Source: Thermoguttaceae bacterium (GTDB lineage Bacteria > Planctomycetota > Planctomycetia > Pirellulales > Thermoguttaceae). From it: a stretch of 49,046 nt of DNA. The notes under the pieces were generated by a model. That model saw nothing but the letters and a program-made list of their open reading frames with translations. It did no database searches and was not told the DNA's origin. The DNA is taken from contig JARKPK010000029.1 in the NCBI GenBank assembly GCA_029975295.1, positions 1 to 49,046 of the forward strand, given 5' to 3'. The position numbers and the translations under genes are program-made. Shown here piece by piece: positions 9,980 to 19,974 of the stretch (positions within the stretch are counted from its first letter, which is position 1; each line of letters begins with the position of its first letter).

Positions 9980-10047
9980 CACCGGTTCCCTTCGATGCCG
10001 CCCGACACGGGCGAACGCACCCAGACGGGACTCGCCCGCAGCTCTGT

Positions 10048-11061
10048 TCAATCGCGCCGATGATGTGCATCGGACCGAACCGCCCGCTGCTCGGCCGAGG
10101 CGACAATCGCCCCGATCAATCCGACGTATTCCACGCCGCGCAGTTGGCAGATGATCGGCAGGTCGGAATGCGACGGGTGCAGCCCCGGCAACGGATTGAC
10201 CTCGATAAACTGCGGCTCGCCCCGCTCGTCGCAGCGGAGATCCACTCGGCCGGCGTCGCGGCAGCCCAACGCCCGCCATGCGTCCAGCGCGATCCGCTCG
10301 GCCGCCCGCACGGTCGGGTCGCTCTGCGGGTCGCCCAATTCGTAGCGGCAGAGGGTTTCGCAATCCTCTTTGTTTTTGTAGGAATAGACGCCCGACTCCG
10401 CCCCGGGCAACAGGTGGACCTCCAGAGTGCCCACGACCGAAGCGTTGGGCCCGGTGCCCACAAGCCCCACAGTGAATTCGCGCCCCGGCAGGTAGCATTC
10501 CACCAGCAGGGGTTGGCGGAACTCCGCCAGCAGGCGCTCGGCAGTCGGGCGAAGCCGGCTCAGGCTTTCGACCCGTGAGGCGGCCGAAACGCCCTTACTC
10601 GTGCCCTCGGCCGAAGGTTTGACGAACAACGGCGGCGGCAGCGCGATTCGGTCGGCGTCGTCGGCCGAGGCGATCACGGCGAAGTCCGGCGTCGGGATTC
10701 CCCACTGCCGAACCAACGCCTTGGTCATCTCTTTGTGCAGGGCGACGGCCAGCACCAGCGGATCGGAAAACGTGTAGGGGATTTCGAACAGGTCGAGCAG
10801 GGCCGGAACCTGCGACTCGCGCGCCCGTCCGTTCAACCCCTCGGCGATGTTGAACACCAAATCCCAGCGGTCGCCGGCGGCCAACCGAGCGGCCAACGCC
10901 CGACCGCGCCCGATGCGATCAACCTGATGCCCCAACGCGCGGAGGGCCTGCTCGATCGCGTCGATCGTGTCGGGTCGATCGAACTCGGCCGTCTCTTCTT
11001 CGCCGTAGCCAGCCGCCAGGTAGTCGTCGCGCAGGTCGTAGGTCAGGCCGATCTTCATCAT
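10048..11061 (-). CDS. ATP-grasp ligase, D-Ala-D-Ala-ligase family
   Basis: The protein has 337 residues, with the Ddl-like N-terminal domain MKIGLTYDLRDDYL. It continues through WDLVFNIAEGLNGRARESQVPALL and the motif PYTFSDPLVLAVALHKEMTK. The ATP-binding lysine region is LFVKPSAEGTSKGV, and the metal site is GRVDLRCD with FIEVNPLPGLHPSHSDLP. Only a few charged loops distinguish it from true Ddl, and planctomycetes often carry such paralogues next to radical SAM aminomutases. Two adjacent ATGs (11061 and 11058) are possible starts. It sits 154 bases downstream of kamA and 68 bases upstream of the second ATP-grasp gene. A role in ligating an amino acid made by KamA is inferred from context only; a cell-wall Ddl cannot be fully excluded. 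Confidence 0.85.
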   Translation of the reverse strand: MMKIGLTYDLRDDYLAAGYGEEETAEFDRPDTIDAIEQALRALGHQVDRIGRGRALAARLAAGDRWDLVFNIAEGLNGRARESQVPALLDLFEIPYTFSDPLVLAVALHKEMTKALVRQWGIPTPDFAVIASADDADRIALPPPLFVKPSAEGTSKGVSAASRVESLSRLRPTAERLLAEFRQPLLVECYLPGREFTVGLVGTGPNASVVGTLEVHLLPGAESGVYSYKNKEDCETLCRYELGDPQSDPTVRAAERIALDAWRALGCRDAGRVDLRCDERGEPQFIEVNPLPGLHPSHSDLPIICQLRGVEYVGLIGAIVASAEQRAVRSDAHHRRD

Positions 11062-11215
11062 CAAACCGCGTAAAACAGCGAATCCTTGAAAAACATTCCC
11101 GTACAGCGGGAGAACGTCCCCCTCGGCCCATCGCTCCTCGATGCGCAAACCGGCCTCCGCGTTTTGCCCGTGGGCCCTTTTGCGCATCGAAGAGGGCGGC
11201 AAAGCAAAGCTCGCC

Positions 11216-12556
11216 TTACCGACGACCGCTTTGCCGATTTTCGTCGGGGTAGCAGTAGAGATTACCTTCGTAGTTGCGCAGCACGACGCAGTCGTCGCAC
11301 CGTTCGACCACGGTTTGCGGCTGCAAGGGAATCTTCCCGCCGCCGCCGGGGGCGTCGATCACGTAGTGCGGAACGGCATAGCCGCTGGTGTGCCCGCGCA
11401 AACCGGCGATGATCTCCAACCCCGTGTCCACCGAGGTGCGGAAGTGGGCCGACCCGACGATCGGATCGCACTGGTACAGGTAGTACGGCCGCACCCGCAT
11501 CCGCAGCAACGAATGCATCAGGTCGCGCATCACCGGCACCGAATCGTTCACCCCTTTAAGCAGCACGGTTTGCGAGCCCAAGGGGATGCCCGCGTCGGCC
11601 AGCCGGGCGCAGGCGCGGTAGCTTTCGGGCGTGCATTCGTCGGGATGGATGAAGTGCAAGCTCATCCACAGCGGATGGTGCTTGCGCAACATCTTCACCA
11701 GCGACGGCGTAACGCGCTGCGGCAGCACGGCCGGAACCTTCGTGCCGATCCGCACGATTTCCACATGGCGGATCTGCCTGATTCGGCCCAGCAGCCAATC
11801 GAGCTTCTCATCGGCCAGCACCAACGGATCGCCGCCGGAACGCAGCACGTCGCGGACGGTCGGGGTTCGGGCGATGTAGTCGATCGCCCGCTCCAACCGC
11901 GCGCGGCCGGGGGTGATTTCGCCGTGCCCCACCACCCGCGAACGGGTGCAATAGCGGCAGTAGCTCGAACAGAAGTCGAGCACGAGCAACAGCACGCGGT
12001 CGGGATAGCGATGCACCAGCCCCGGCACCGGGCTGTCCGACTCTTCGTCCAGCGGATCCTCGGCCTCGCCGGGCGAATGGACGAATTCGGCCAGTCGCGG
12101 AACAACCGTCTTGCGGAGCGGCTGCTGCGGATCGTCGCGGTCGAGCAGACTCATGTAGTAGGGCGTGATCCCCACCGGCAGCATCGACGCGCCTTGCAGC
12201 AGCGCGGCCCGTTCGTCGTCGCACAACTCCAACACCCGCGAAATCTGCGCAAGGGTGCGAAAGCGATGCCGAACCTGCCACTGCCAGTCGTTCCAGAGGC
12301 GGTCGGGAACGTCGGGAAAGAACTCGCGGCGAAAATGCCGCGTGCGAACGGAACAGCGAGGCGGGCAAACCGCCCCATCAGGCGAGAATCGCGGAAACAG
12401 CTCGCGATCGGAGAAAAGCATTGGTTGCCGGCTTATTCGCGGCAAGCCGAAGGTTGCCGACGCCGGCGTCGAACCCGTCGCCACGCCCATCGGACTCGGA
12501 GGCTCTTCTTCATCTTGGTGAACAAACCCGGACGGGTCCGCGTCGAAACTGGTCAT
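11216..12556 (-). CDS. kamA: L-lysine 2,3-aminomutase (KamA-type radical SAM/PLP enzyme)
   Basis: Converts L-lysine to L-beta-lysine using SAM, a [4Fe-4S] cluster and PLP. It is 446 residues. The cluster motif is C196-x3-C200-x2-C203 (CSSYCRYC). The PLP lysine is K408 in DAPGGGGKIP, and the substrate-binding aspartate region is VLLKGVNDSVPV. Further family blocks are RSGGDPLVL, RIGTKVPAVLPQR, RPYYLYQCD and GLRGHTSGYAVP. Length and C-terminus fit KamA rather than the shorter EpmB, which modifies elongation factor P. A good ribosome-binding site (AAAGGA, 7 bases before the ATG) supports the start. About 1.1 kb upstream is free of recognisable genes. Two ATP-grasp genes follow, but no beta-lysine acetyltransferase (AblB) is present, so the usual osmolyte route is not encoded here. 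Confidence 0.95.
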   Translation of the reverse strand: MTSFDADPSGFVHQDEEEPPSPMGVATGSTPASATFGLPRISRQPMLFSDRELFPRFSPDGAVCPPRCSVRTRHFRREFFPDVPDRLWNDWQWQVRHRFRTLAQISRVLELCDDERAALLQGASMLPVGITPYYMSLLDRDDPQQPLRKTVVPRLAEFVHSPGEAEDPLDEESDSPVPGLVHRYPDRVLLLVLDFCSSYCRYCTRSRVVGHGEITPGRARLERAIDYIARTPTVRDVLRSGGDPLVLADEKLDWLLGRIRQIRHVEIVRIGTKVPAVLPQRVTPSLVKMLRKHHPLWMSLHFIHPDECTPESYRACARLADAGIPLGSQTVLLKGVNDSVPVMRDLMHSLLRMRVRPYYLYQCDPIVGSAHFRTSVDTGLEIIAGLRGHTSGYAVPHYVIDAPGGGGKIPLQPQTVVERCDDCVVLRNYEGNLYCYPDENRQSGRR

Positions 12557-13635
12557 CGTCTCATCCTTTCATGACCGACCAATAGACCATTGATGACAAA
12601 ACGAACGCCGGACGAATCCGTCGCGGCGATTCACACATTCACAACCGGCCCACAGCACCATCGTCGAGGCACGGGCGATGCTTCTGTTCTTGAGCTGTTC
12701 AGCGGCAGAAGGCCGAACGGGAAGTTCTTTTGGCGGTTCGCGGACGAGCGCGACGCCATCCTTCTCGAAAGGGACGGCAATCCGATCACCAGAACCCGAG
12801 CCGATTCGCACGGCTCGCTCGCAGCAGCGCGGTCGCTTCAGAACGCGGCCCGCCGCTTCGTCCCCCTCCTTTGAACACCCAAGAATCGATCCATCCCGCT
12901 GATTCGCCGACGACGCCCAAGGCGGTCGCCGTTGATCTCAACCGTCTTCCCCGATGCATTCCCTCGCTTGCAGACGGCCGGACCGACCGTGCCCCCGGCC
13001 GACAACAAGAACGTCGGCCTGTCGGGCAGGAGCCTCAGCCGAGGCCAAGCTCAACGCGCTTCCTGAGACTCTATCGGCACCCAAGGCCCTGGCGGCACTG
13101 TCAAACCGCCTACCGCCCCATCGACTATTCCCGAATCGCTCCGCCCATCTAGCGACGGGTTGGCCCGCGGCAGCGGCCGCTTGGGCAACCAACCGCAGGC
13201 GACCGCTTGCGTCGCCGCAGCCTTCCGCGATCGGTTCGGTCTTTGGGAAACCATCGAGTCTGAAGATGAATAAATACCGTCGGCTAAAAATCTGTCAAGG
13301 CCGAAATAGCCCAAAGCCAAGAGATTGCCGCAAAGAACTCCCGCGCGGCCCGCCGAAAACCCGGCTCAACCGCCCCGGCAGCATCGGCCCGGCGCATGCA
13401 ATCCATGCGCAATCAATCCGCGCGCAGTCGAGCCGATCGACTCCGTTGGGCTCGGCCCTGCCGGCGAACAACCAATGCTCAATGCTCCGACCAGCCCGAT
13501 AGGCGACGAGAGCAACAACGCGAATGTTCGCTCTCTGCGGTCCAGAAGCGATCCATCGCGCCGGCGGACTTCGGCAGAACGCGGCTGGCGCAGAATTGGG
13601 CCGCCTGGCCCTAATCGCCTGCCGACGAGGGCGCC
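12557..13635. other. Intergenic region without a recognisable gene, upstream of kamA
   Basis: About 1.1 kb between the start of kamA and the end of the methyltransferase gene. Open frames exist on both strands, but their translations are Arg/Ala/Ser-rich and resemble no family. The only AT-rich island is near 13265-13300, where a minus-strand TTGACA lies. A long untranslated leader or small RNA for kamA is possible but not demonstrated. Confidence 0.6.
13271..13298 (-). promoter_or_regulatory. Candidate sigma-70-type promoter pointing toward kamA
   Basis: On the minus strand a perfect -35 hexamer TTGACA (13293-13298) is followed after 16 bases by TATTTA (13271-13276), which matches only half of the -10 consensus. 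It sits in the sole AT-rich stretch of this intergenic region, about 715 bases upstream of the kamA start. Planctomycete promoters are poorly defined, so this is tentative. Confidence 0.35.
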
Positions 13636-14382
13636 TTAGCCCTGTTTGACCATTTCGACGCAGATGCCGCCGGCCCTGAGTACCTTGTGGATTTGCGAAA
13701 ACCACAACTCGCGGTGCCACGAAAGGCCGAGCTGCTCGGAAATATGCCGCAATTCCCGCCGGTTGTAGGTGCGGCAGCACCAGATCATGCTGGTGCATGC
13801 GCCGGAAAAGTTGTCTTCCGTGGTCAACAGCAGCAGCCGGCCGCCGGGCGCCAGCACACGCCCGATTTCCCGCAGCCCGAGACGGGCGTCGGGCAAGTGC
13901 TCAAGAACGTAACCGCAGGTGACGCAGTCGAAGTAGCCGTCGGCGAAAGGCAACGAAGTCAGATCGGCCACCACAAACCGCGGCCGGTCGCTTTTCAGGC
14001 GGGTGCGGGCCCGCCGCAGCATTTCGGCCGACAAGTCGGTGCATGTCAATTCGGCTTCGGCATCGGCATATTTCAGCAAATGCTTGGCGATCTGACCGGC
14101 CCCGCTGCCCACGTCGAGCACTCGTTTCACTCCGGCAAGATCGAACTTGCGGTTGCGAAACAAACGCTCTCCGAAGGTGGTGTGCAACGAAAGGGCGCTG
14201 CACGTCGCCAGCATCGCCCCCTTCGGTCCATCGTAAACGTCGCGGACCTTTTGGCGATACTTTTCGAAGCTCACCTTGCGAATAAGCTGGTTTTCCAACA
14301 AGCGATTAATCAGCTTCTTTCGTCGGCCCGCCGCCGACTGCTGATCGCCACCCGAGATCCGACGACCCGACTTCGAGATCAT
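13636..14382 (-). CDS. Class I SAM-dependent methyltransferase
   Basis: 248-residue protein with a Rossmann-like methyltransferase core. Motif I is VLDVGSGAGQ at residues 88-97. An acidic residue follows strand 2 (CTDLS, D116). VADLTSLPFADGYFDCV is near 138-153, and the post-II segment GYVLEHLPD is followed by RVLAPGGRLLLLT, all typical of the UbiE/Methyltransf_11 group. The N-terminal 60 residues are basic and helical (LINRLLENQLIRKVSFEKYR). The substrate cannot be deduced; small molecules or lipids are common for this group. The ATG at 14382 is preferred over an upstream extension that is Arg-rich and non-family. It is followed by 1.1 kb of non-coding DNA and is likely transcribed on its own or after mnmE. 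Confidence 0.85.
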   Translation of the reverse strand: MISKSGRRISGGDQQSAAGRRKKLINRLLENQLIRKVSFEKYRQKVRDVYDGPKGAMLATCSALSLHTTFGERLFRNRKFDLAGVKRVLDVGSGAGQIAKHLLKYADAEAELTCTDLSAEMLRRARTRLKSDRPRFVVADLTSLPFADGYFDCVTCGYVLEHLPDARLGLREIGRVLAPGGRLLLLTTEDNFSGACTSMIWCCRTYNRRELRHISEQLGLSWHRELWFSQIHKVLRAGGICVEMVKQG

Positions 14383-14745
14383 GGCCCGTGGTCTTCCTTC
14401 TCTCCGCCCTGCGGCCAGAGCAGCCGCCAAACCGAACAGCCGACTGCCGACGCCCCGCCGAACTGCGGAACGATACCCGGTTAGATATAGCAGTTCGATC
14501 GGCCTCCGCCTAGCCCTTTCCCGGTCAATTAGCCCGAAGGGCCACGGACCTGCCCGGCGCCGCTTTTCCTGTTTATCTCAATTGCCGCAGTTCGGGCCCG
14601 TCGCACCTGCCCCCGCCCGAGAAAACCCGAACGCGGCGCAGTGCCGAGCCGCAACGCCGAGCCCGCGCAGGGCCGGAACACTGGCCGGGGAGCCAACGCC
14701 GCCCGGCAAGCCGATACACCGTCCGGGCCGTCGGCTCCACACCAC
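14383..14745. other. Intergenic region between mnmE and the methyltransferase gene
   Basis: About 360 bases with no frame resembling a known family on either strand. No clear terminator hairpin with a T-run, promoter or repeat was recognised. Confidence 0.5.
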
Positions 14746-16290
14746 TTACTTGCCCACGCAGAAGCGGCCGAAGATATTGCCCAGCAGCTCCTCGGTGTAA
14801 ACAGCGCCGACGATCCGCCCCAAGGCGTCGAGAACGCCCCGCACCCACTCGGCCAGCAATTCATCGCCTTCGCCCCGCCGGCAGGCCGCCCTGGCCTCGG
14901 CCAGCCCGGATTGAACGCGATCGATCGACTCGGCGCAACGCAGCGCGGTAGAGGCAACGGCATCGCCCTGCCCCGCCTGCATCTCGGCGCCGATCTGGTG
15001 CAGCCGTTCACACAATTCGGACAACCCGCGCCCCGTGCAACTGCTGACCGCCAACAGCGGCGCGACCGCCGAACCGATCGCTGATTCGCCCGTCGGCCCA
15101 GATATCGGCCCCTCGATCGGCTCGCCCGGGCGACCGCACAAGGGCAGGCCGGCCGGCTCGCGGCACAGGTCGGCCTTGGTGCCAACGATCAACCCGCGAG
15201 CAGGCCCGCGACAAACATCGCCTCGGCGGCTTGCAGAACCAGTCTCTGTCCATAAAGCCGTCCATGCAGCCGCGATCGATTCATCGGCCGACCCGTCCAA
15301 CGGCAGGCAAATCACCAACAGATCGGCCTGCTCGATGCAACGCACGGCCGTGGCCGCAACAAGGTCGTCGAGGTCGGCCGCGGCCGATTCGGCCGACGGG
15401 CGTTCGCCGCTCGGCCCGAAGGGCGCAAGGCCGGGCGTGTCGATGAGTTCCCAGACGATGCCCCCGCAGTCGAGCGGCGCGGACAGGTAGTCGCGCGTGG
15501 TGCCCGCCTCGTCGGCCACCAGCGCCGCCGAACGCCGCACCAACGCATTAAACAGACTGCTTTTGCCTGCGTTGGGCGGCCCAACCAAAACCGCCCGAGG
15601 CCGATCCGCTCCGAGACCGCGGGTTTCCAGTTGCCGCCCGATGCCCTCGGCCGCCTCGATCGCTGCCGAAAGCCGCCGCTCGATCTCATCGCGCGTGATG
15701 AAACGAATGTCCTCATCGGCGAAATCCAAACCGGCCTCGATGTCGGCCAGCAGATCGAGCAAGCCGGCTCGCAACTGCCCCAATGGGCGGCTCAGCCCGC
15801 CGGCAAGCTGCCGAACCGCGGCCTCCCATTGGCGGCGATTACCCGCCTCGATCGCACCGAGCACCGCTTCAGCCTGCGTCAGATCGATCCTGCCCGACAG
15901 AAACGCCCGCAAGGTGAACTCGCCCGCCTGCGCCAGCCGGGCGCCCGCCGAGCACAACGCGCGCATCAGTGCATCGAGCAGCGGCGGCGAACCGATCGTA
16001 TGCAGTTCGACAACCTCTTGGCCCGTATAGCTCCGCCCCGAAGGCCAGTAGTGCCACTCGACCGGCAACACCGAACAGAACCCCGGCAATCGCAACACCG
16101 TCGGACGGACCAAGGGTTCGCTGCCGACCAAGCCGGAATCGGGCCTTCCGGCTTCGAGCAGCGAGGCCGCCACCAGGGACGCCCTGGGGCCACTGAGCCG
16201 CACCAGCCCGCGCGCCGCCCCGCCCGCCGCCGAAGCGATGGCGGCGATCGTGTCGTCCACCGACGCGTAGATTGCTCCAGCCGAATCCAT
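14746..16290 (-). CDS. mnmE: tRNA modification GTPase MnmE (TrmE)
   Basis: With MnmG it installs the aminomethyl or carboxymethylaminomethyl group on wobble uridine of certain tRNAs. The protein is 514 residues against about 455 usually. The N-terminal folate-binding domain contains AGEFTLRAFLSGRIDLTQAEAV (123-144). The G domain has Walker A GPPNAGKSS (237-245), DEAGTTRDYL, DTPGLAP and the G4 motif TKAD (371-374). The C-terminal FCVGK carries the functional cysteine C511. The usual HCHGG-like motif after VVEL is changed to HTIGS. Extra length comes from a loop near residues 347-366 and a Gly/Pro/Ser-rich insertion near 376-411, just after TKAD. The ATG at 16290 gives a standard N-terminus; the longer upstream frame is not family-like. 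Otherwise intact and probably functional. Confidence 0.95.
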   Translation of the reverse strand: MDSAGAIYASVDDTIAAIASAAGGAARGLVRLSGPRASLVAASLLEAGRPDSGLVGSEPLVRPTVLRLPGFCSVLPVEWHYWPSGRSYTGQEVVELHTIGSPPLLDALMRALCSAGARLAQAGEFTLRAFLSGRIDLTQAEAVLGAIEAGNRRQWEAAVRQLAGGLSRPLGQLRAGLLDLLADIEAGLDFADEDIRFITRDEIERRLSAAIEAAEGIGRQLETRGLGADRPRAVLVGPPNAGKSSLFNALVRRSAALVADEAGTTRDYLSAPLDCGGIVWELIDTPGLAPFGPSGERPSAESAAADLDDLVAATAVRCIEQADLLVICLPLDGSADESIAAAWTALWTETGSASRRGDVCRGPARGLIVGTKADLCREPAGLPLCGRPGEPIEGPISGPTGESAIGSAVAPLLAVSSCTGRGLSELCERLHQIGAEMQAGQGDAVASTALRCAESIDRVQSGLAEARAACRRGEGDELLAEWVRGVLDALGRIVGAVYTEELLGNIFGRFCVGK

Positions 16291-16613
16291 GCGCACAACG
16301 CCCTTTTGCGCCCTGGGGTCGATCACCTCTTGTCGCTGCGCCGCCGGCCCAAGCAGCGTTTGCGCATTGCTGCGCCGCGCACACCGAGAACGCCGATCCC
16401 CCCGGCCGCTATTCCCCAATGGTGATGCGGTCGATTCGCCCCGTCCCTTCCGCACACTCGGCCAACTTGGCGCTCGCGCAGCGCCGGAGCACAGGCCTTG
16501 GCAGAAGCGGCCGCCGCTCCGTGCCGATTGAGAGCCCGGATTGCGCCCCGCGGCCCCGGCTGCGAATCCGCGTTTCCGTCCGAAGGATGACTCCGTGTTT
16601 CCATCAGAAGGAA
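16291..16613. other. Intergenic region upstream of mnmE
   Basis: About 320 bases between the end of the sigma-54 activator gene and the mnmE start. No frame with a recognisable protein, no T-run terminator and no convincing promoter were seen. Confidence 0.5.
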
Positions 16614-18647
16614 TCAGCGACGGCGCGGGGCCTCGTCCTCCAAGGCGTAGCGGCGGATTTTCCGATCGAGCGTCGATCGTTCGATGCCCAGAATCGCCGC
16701 CGTGCGGCTCTTGTTCCAATCGGTGTGCTGCAACGTGGCCAGAATGTAGCGGCGTTCGATCTCTTCCAACGAGGCCGGCAGGAACTCCTCTTCGGCCGCC
16801 GGGGCCGCCACCTCTGTATCGCCGGCCGTGGCCAGCTTGGTGAGCAAGAGGTCTTCCGGACCAATCTCCTCATTGGGGCAAAGCACCACCGCTCGCTCAA
16901 TCACATTCTTCAGCTCGCGAATGTTCCCCGGCCAACGGTAACGCAAAAGGTGCTCCATCGCCGATGCGGTGAACCCTTTGATGCGCCGCCCCGTTTCGGC
17001 GGTGAACTTCCGGAGGAAATGCTCGGCCAGCAGCGGAATATCTTCCGTGCGCTTGCGCAGCGGCGGAACGACGATTTCCACCACGTGCAACCGGAAGTAA
17101 AGGTCGCGGCGGAACTCGCCGGCGGCCACGGCCTTCTCCAAGTCGCGATTGGTGGCGGCAATCACGCGGACATCGGCGGTAACCGGCTTGCTGCCGCCGA
17201 CCCGCTCGAACGGATGCCCCTCGAGAACGCGGAGGAACTTCGCCTGAATGCTCAAGGCCATCTCGCCGATCTCGTCGAGCATCAGCGTGCCGCGATGCGC
17301 GGCCTCGAACTTGCCGATCTTCCGCTCGGTAGCCCCGGTAAACGCCCCTCGCTCGTGCCCAAACAGCTCGCTGGCCAGCAGCGTTTCGGCCAGGGCCGCG
17401 CAATTCAAGCAGACGAACACGTTTTCGCGCCGCTGGCTGTTCAGGTGAATCGCGCGGGCCACCAGTTCTTTGCCAACCCCGCTTTCACCGCGGATCAACA
17501 CGGTGGCATTGGTGGCGGCGGCCCGGGCGATCTCTTCCGTCACGCTGCGGATGGCCGCGCTGCGGCCGATGATTTCGGTTTGTACGCCGAGCCGCTCGCG
17601 CAGTTGCACGTTTTCGGTGCGCACGCGAGTGAGGTTCTCGGCCAACTCTTGCCGCCGTTGCAGATTGTCGAGCGCCACGGCCACCGTGTCGGCCACGGCA
17701 AGGGTGAATTCCAGATCGTCGGGGTCGGGCCCCCGGTCGGTGAATGTCGAATACGCGTGAATCAACCCCACCGGGCGGCGCCCCTGCCGTATCGGTGCGC
17801 AGATCACGCTGGTCGTGTGAATCTCGCCCTTGCTGTCGCGGCTGCCCAGGCTGCTGTCGCCCAGCACGTTTCGCGCCAACACCGCTTCGCCCTCGCGAAG
17901 CACTGTGGCCGCCAAGCTCGGCGGCACGCGATGATACCGTTGGTCGGTCGAGCTGCGCGAGGCGATGATCTCCAGCCGATCGGCGGTCGGCGGCTGCGCT
18001 GCGGCCTGTTCGCGGTCTTTGGCGGGTAAGAGCCACAGCGCGGCCGCGTCCGTTTGAGTGCATTGCAACAGGGTCGTCAAAGCCAGGTTGGCCATGGCCG
18101 CCCCATCGGGCGCCTTGGCCAATTCAAAGGCGAGACGGCAAAGCCGGGCTGCCGCCCGCCCCATCTTCGTCACCCCGCCCGCCTCTTCGACGCCCGCCTC
18201 CGCTTCCAGGAACTTCGTCTGCCCGCGGCGGTGGGTGATGGTTGTCGGCTCACAAGGAGCCAGAACATGCGAGTCGTCGTCGCCCGCGGCCGCCTCAGCC
18301 CCCGAAAGCCGCGTGCTGCCGCTCGAATCGCCGAAGGCTTCGGAGAGCTTATGCACGAACACCAATTGCGAATGGCCCACGCGAATCACATCGCCTACGC
18401 TCAGCGCGTAGTCGCCGCGAATCCGCTGCTCGCCGACGAGCGTGCCGTTGCGGCTGTCCAAGTCGCGCAACACCCAACGACCGCCCGAGGTGAACACCTC
18501 GAGGTGGGTTCGGCTGCATCGCTCGTCTTTGAGGACGATCTGGTTGGTCGGAGCGCGACCTACGGTCACCACTTGCCCCGGCACGAGCCGGAAGACATCG
18601 CTCCACTTCGTCCCCTCGCGAATTACCAAATAGGCAAGGTCCGCCAC
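16614..18647 (-). CDS. FHA-GAF-AAA+ sigma-54-dependent transcriptional activator
   Basis: Enhancer-binding protein that remodels RNA polymerase holding sigma-54. Domain order in about 677 residues: an N-terminal FHA domain ([25 protein letters not shown], then [16 protein letters not shown]) that binds phosphothreonine; a middle GAF-like domain (ALWLLPAKD to DTVAVALDN); and a sigma-54 AAA+ domain. The AAA+ part has Walker A GESGVGKE, the sigma-54 contact loop GAFTGA, Walker [10 protein letters not shown] and an arginine finger region. A Fis-type helix-turn-helix ([23 protein letters not shown]) closes the protein. There is no phospho-acceptor receiver domain, so control is probably through the FHA and GAF domains. 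No ATG precedes the FHA domain; a GTG at 18647 is the best start, with only a weak ribosome-binding site. Its targets are unknown. Confidence 0.92.
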   Translation of the reverse strand: MADLAYLVIREGTKWSDVFRLVPGQVVTVGRAPTNQIVLKDERCSRTHLEVFTSGGRWVLRDLDSRNGTLVGEQRIRGDYALSVGDVIRVGHSQLVFVHKLSEAFGDSSGSTRLSGAEAAAGDDDSHVLAPCEPTTITHRRGQTKFLEAEAGVEEAGGVTKMGRAAARLCRLAFELAKAPDGAAMANLALTTLLQCTQTDAAALWLLPAKDREQAAAQPPTADRLEIIASRSSTDQRYHRVPPSLAATVLREGEAVLARNVLGDSSLGSRDSKGEIHTTSVICAPIRQGRRPVGLIHAYSTFTDRGPDPDDLEFTLAVADTVAVALDNLQRRQELAENLTRVRTENVQLRERLGVQTEIIGRSAAIRSVTEEIARAAATNATVLIRGESGVGKELVARAIHLNSQRRENVFVCLNCAALAETLLASELFGHERGAFTGATERKIGKFEAAHRGTLMLDEIGEMALSIQAKFLRVLEGHPFERVGGSKPVTADVRVIAATNRDLEKAVAAGEFRRDLYFRLHVVEIVVPPLRKRTEDIPLLAEHFLRKFTAETGRRIKGFTASAMEHLLRYRWPGNIRELKNVIERAVVLCPNEEIGPEDLLLTKLATAGDTEVAAPAAEEEFLPASLEEIERRYILATLQHTDWNKSRTAAILGIERSTLDRKIRRYALEDEAPRRR

Positions 18648-18786
18648 GTGCGAAGCTCGTTGTAGGAGAAGAACGCAAGAAAGGCCGCGCCGCTTCGAGC
18701 CCCCGCCGCCCGGCCTCGACGCCGACCCGGCCCAAATGCGCGCCGCTTTGCCCCCGCGGCGCGCAGAGACTCGATCCCGTACCGTT

Positions 18787-19974
18787 CTACGATACCCTAT
18801 CGCCCGGCGCAACTGCAAGCGGTTCCTGCATCTCCGGCTGCCGAGCGCCCTCGGGCTGCGCTCCGGTGCGGCCCTCGGCCGACGCCTTCCCGCGGGGGCG
18901 CACCACGCCCCAGGCCAGTCCCAGCTTCTCCATCAGGCAAATCGTTCGGTACGTCAAATCGATCTCCCACCAGCGATACCCGCCATGCCGCGCCCGGCCC
19001 GGATGAGCATGGTGGTTGTTGTGCCAGCCTTCGCCGAAGGCCAACAGCCCCACCCACCACAGATTGCGGCTGTCGTCCTTCGTCTCGAAGTTGCGATAGC
19101 CCCACATGTGCGACGCAGAGTTGACCAGCCAAGTGACGTGCAACACATAAACCATCCGCAGCGCCGCTCCCCAAACAATCATCGACCATGCTGCGGCCGG
19201 GCCCCAAACCAGCCAGCCCAATCCGCCCAGCGCTCCGGCCAACCCCAGGTGCCAAAGCAAGAATGTGCGATCGAGCAGCCGCATGTACGGGTCGGCCAAA
19301 AGGTCTTTGCCGTAACGCTCGATCATCGCCCGAAACTGCGGCTGCCGCGGCCGGGGAAAGAGCCAAACCATGTGGCTCCACCACGCGCCATCGCGGGGCG
19401 AATGCGGATCGCCCGGTCGATCGCTGTGCTGGTGATGCTGCCGATGGACCGACACCCAGGTGATCGGCGGCCCTTCGCCGGCCAACACTCCCAAGGTGGC
19501 CAGAACCCGCCGCACCCATCGAAACGTCTGAAAGCTGCTGTGCGTCAGCAGCCGGTGGTAGCCCAAACAAACACCCAACGGTCCCGTCAGCCAAGTCAGC
19601 GCGAGGAAGGCCGCCAGGCCCTGCCACGAGAAGAACCACGGCGCCGCCAACGCCCCGAGATGAATCATCCCCAGCCAGGCAATCACGTACCAATCCAAGC
19701 CGTTGGCCCACGGTCGCTTGGGATCGAGAAATTGCACGTCGGATCGCCCGCCGCCCGGCGACGTGCGGTCCGCCAAGCCGCCGGCCTGTTCCTCCGCCCC
19801 ACCCCCCCTTCCTCTCGTTTGATCGCTGATGCTCATCGCTTCAACCGGCAAGCCCTCCGCTCCAAAGGCCGAAGCGTCTGCTTCAACCCCTGTGCCTTCG
19901 ACCGCCGCCTCCCCGGCCGCCTCGCGGCCGAGCCGTTTGCCCTTCCGATCTCGCTTCAACAACAATTCCGACAT
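18787..19974 (-). CDS. Membrane fatty-acid (acyl-lipid/acyl-CoA delta-9 type) desaturase
   Basis: Di-iron membrane enzyme that introduces a cis double bond into saturated acyl chains. The three histidine boxes are HRLLTH (140-145), HRQHH (177-181) and HNNHH (319-323), spaced as in the stearoyl-CoA/DesC family, with hydrophobic segments between them. The ATG at 19974 is preceded by AAGGTG at proper spacing; a GTG three codons earlier is less likely. The protein is 395 residues. About 80 residues at the N-terminus ([30 protein letters not shown]) and about 30 at the C-terminus are low-complexity and absent from most relatives. Membrane-fluidity control is the expected role. It stands alone, 139 bases downstream of the sigma-54 activator start. 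Confidence 0.92.
   Translation of the reverse strand: MSELLLKRDRKGKRLGREAAGEAAVEGTGVEADASAFGAEGLPVEAMSISDQTRGRGGGAEEQAGGLADRTSPGGGRSDVQFLDPKRPWANGLDWYVIAWLGMIHLGALAAPWFFSWQGLAAFLALTWLTGPLGVCLGYHRLLTHSSFQTFRWVRRVLATLGVLAGEGPPITWVSVHRQHHQHSDRPGDPHSPRDGAWWSHMVWLFPRPRQPQFRAMIERYGKDLLADPYMRLLDRTFLLWHLGLAGALGGLGWLVWGPAAAWSMIVWGAALRMVYVLHVTWLVNSASHMWGYRNFETKDDSRNLWWVGLLAFGEGWHNNHHAHPGRARHGGYRWWEIDLTYRTICLMEKLGLAWGVVRPRGKASAEGRTGAQPEGARQPEMQEPLAVAPGDRVS

Noticed and set aside
12569-12811. 80-codon minus-strand frame upstream of kamA
   Set aside because: No ribosome-binding site or family resemblance; kept as non-coding.
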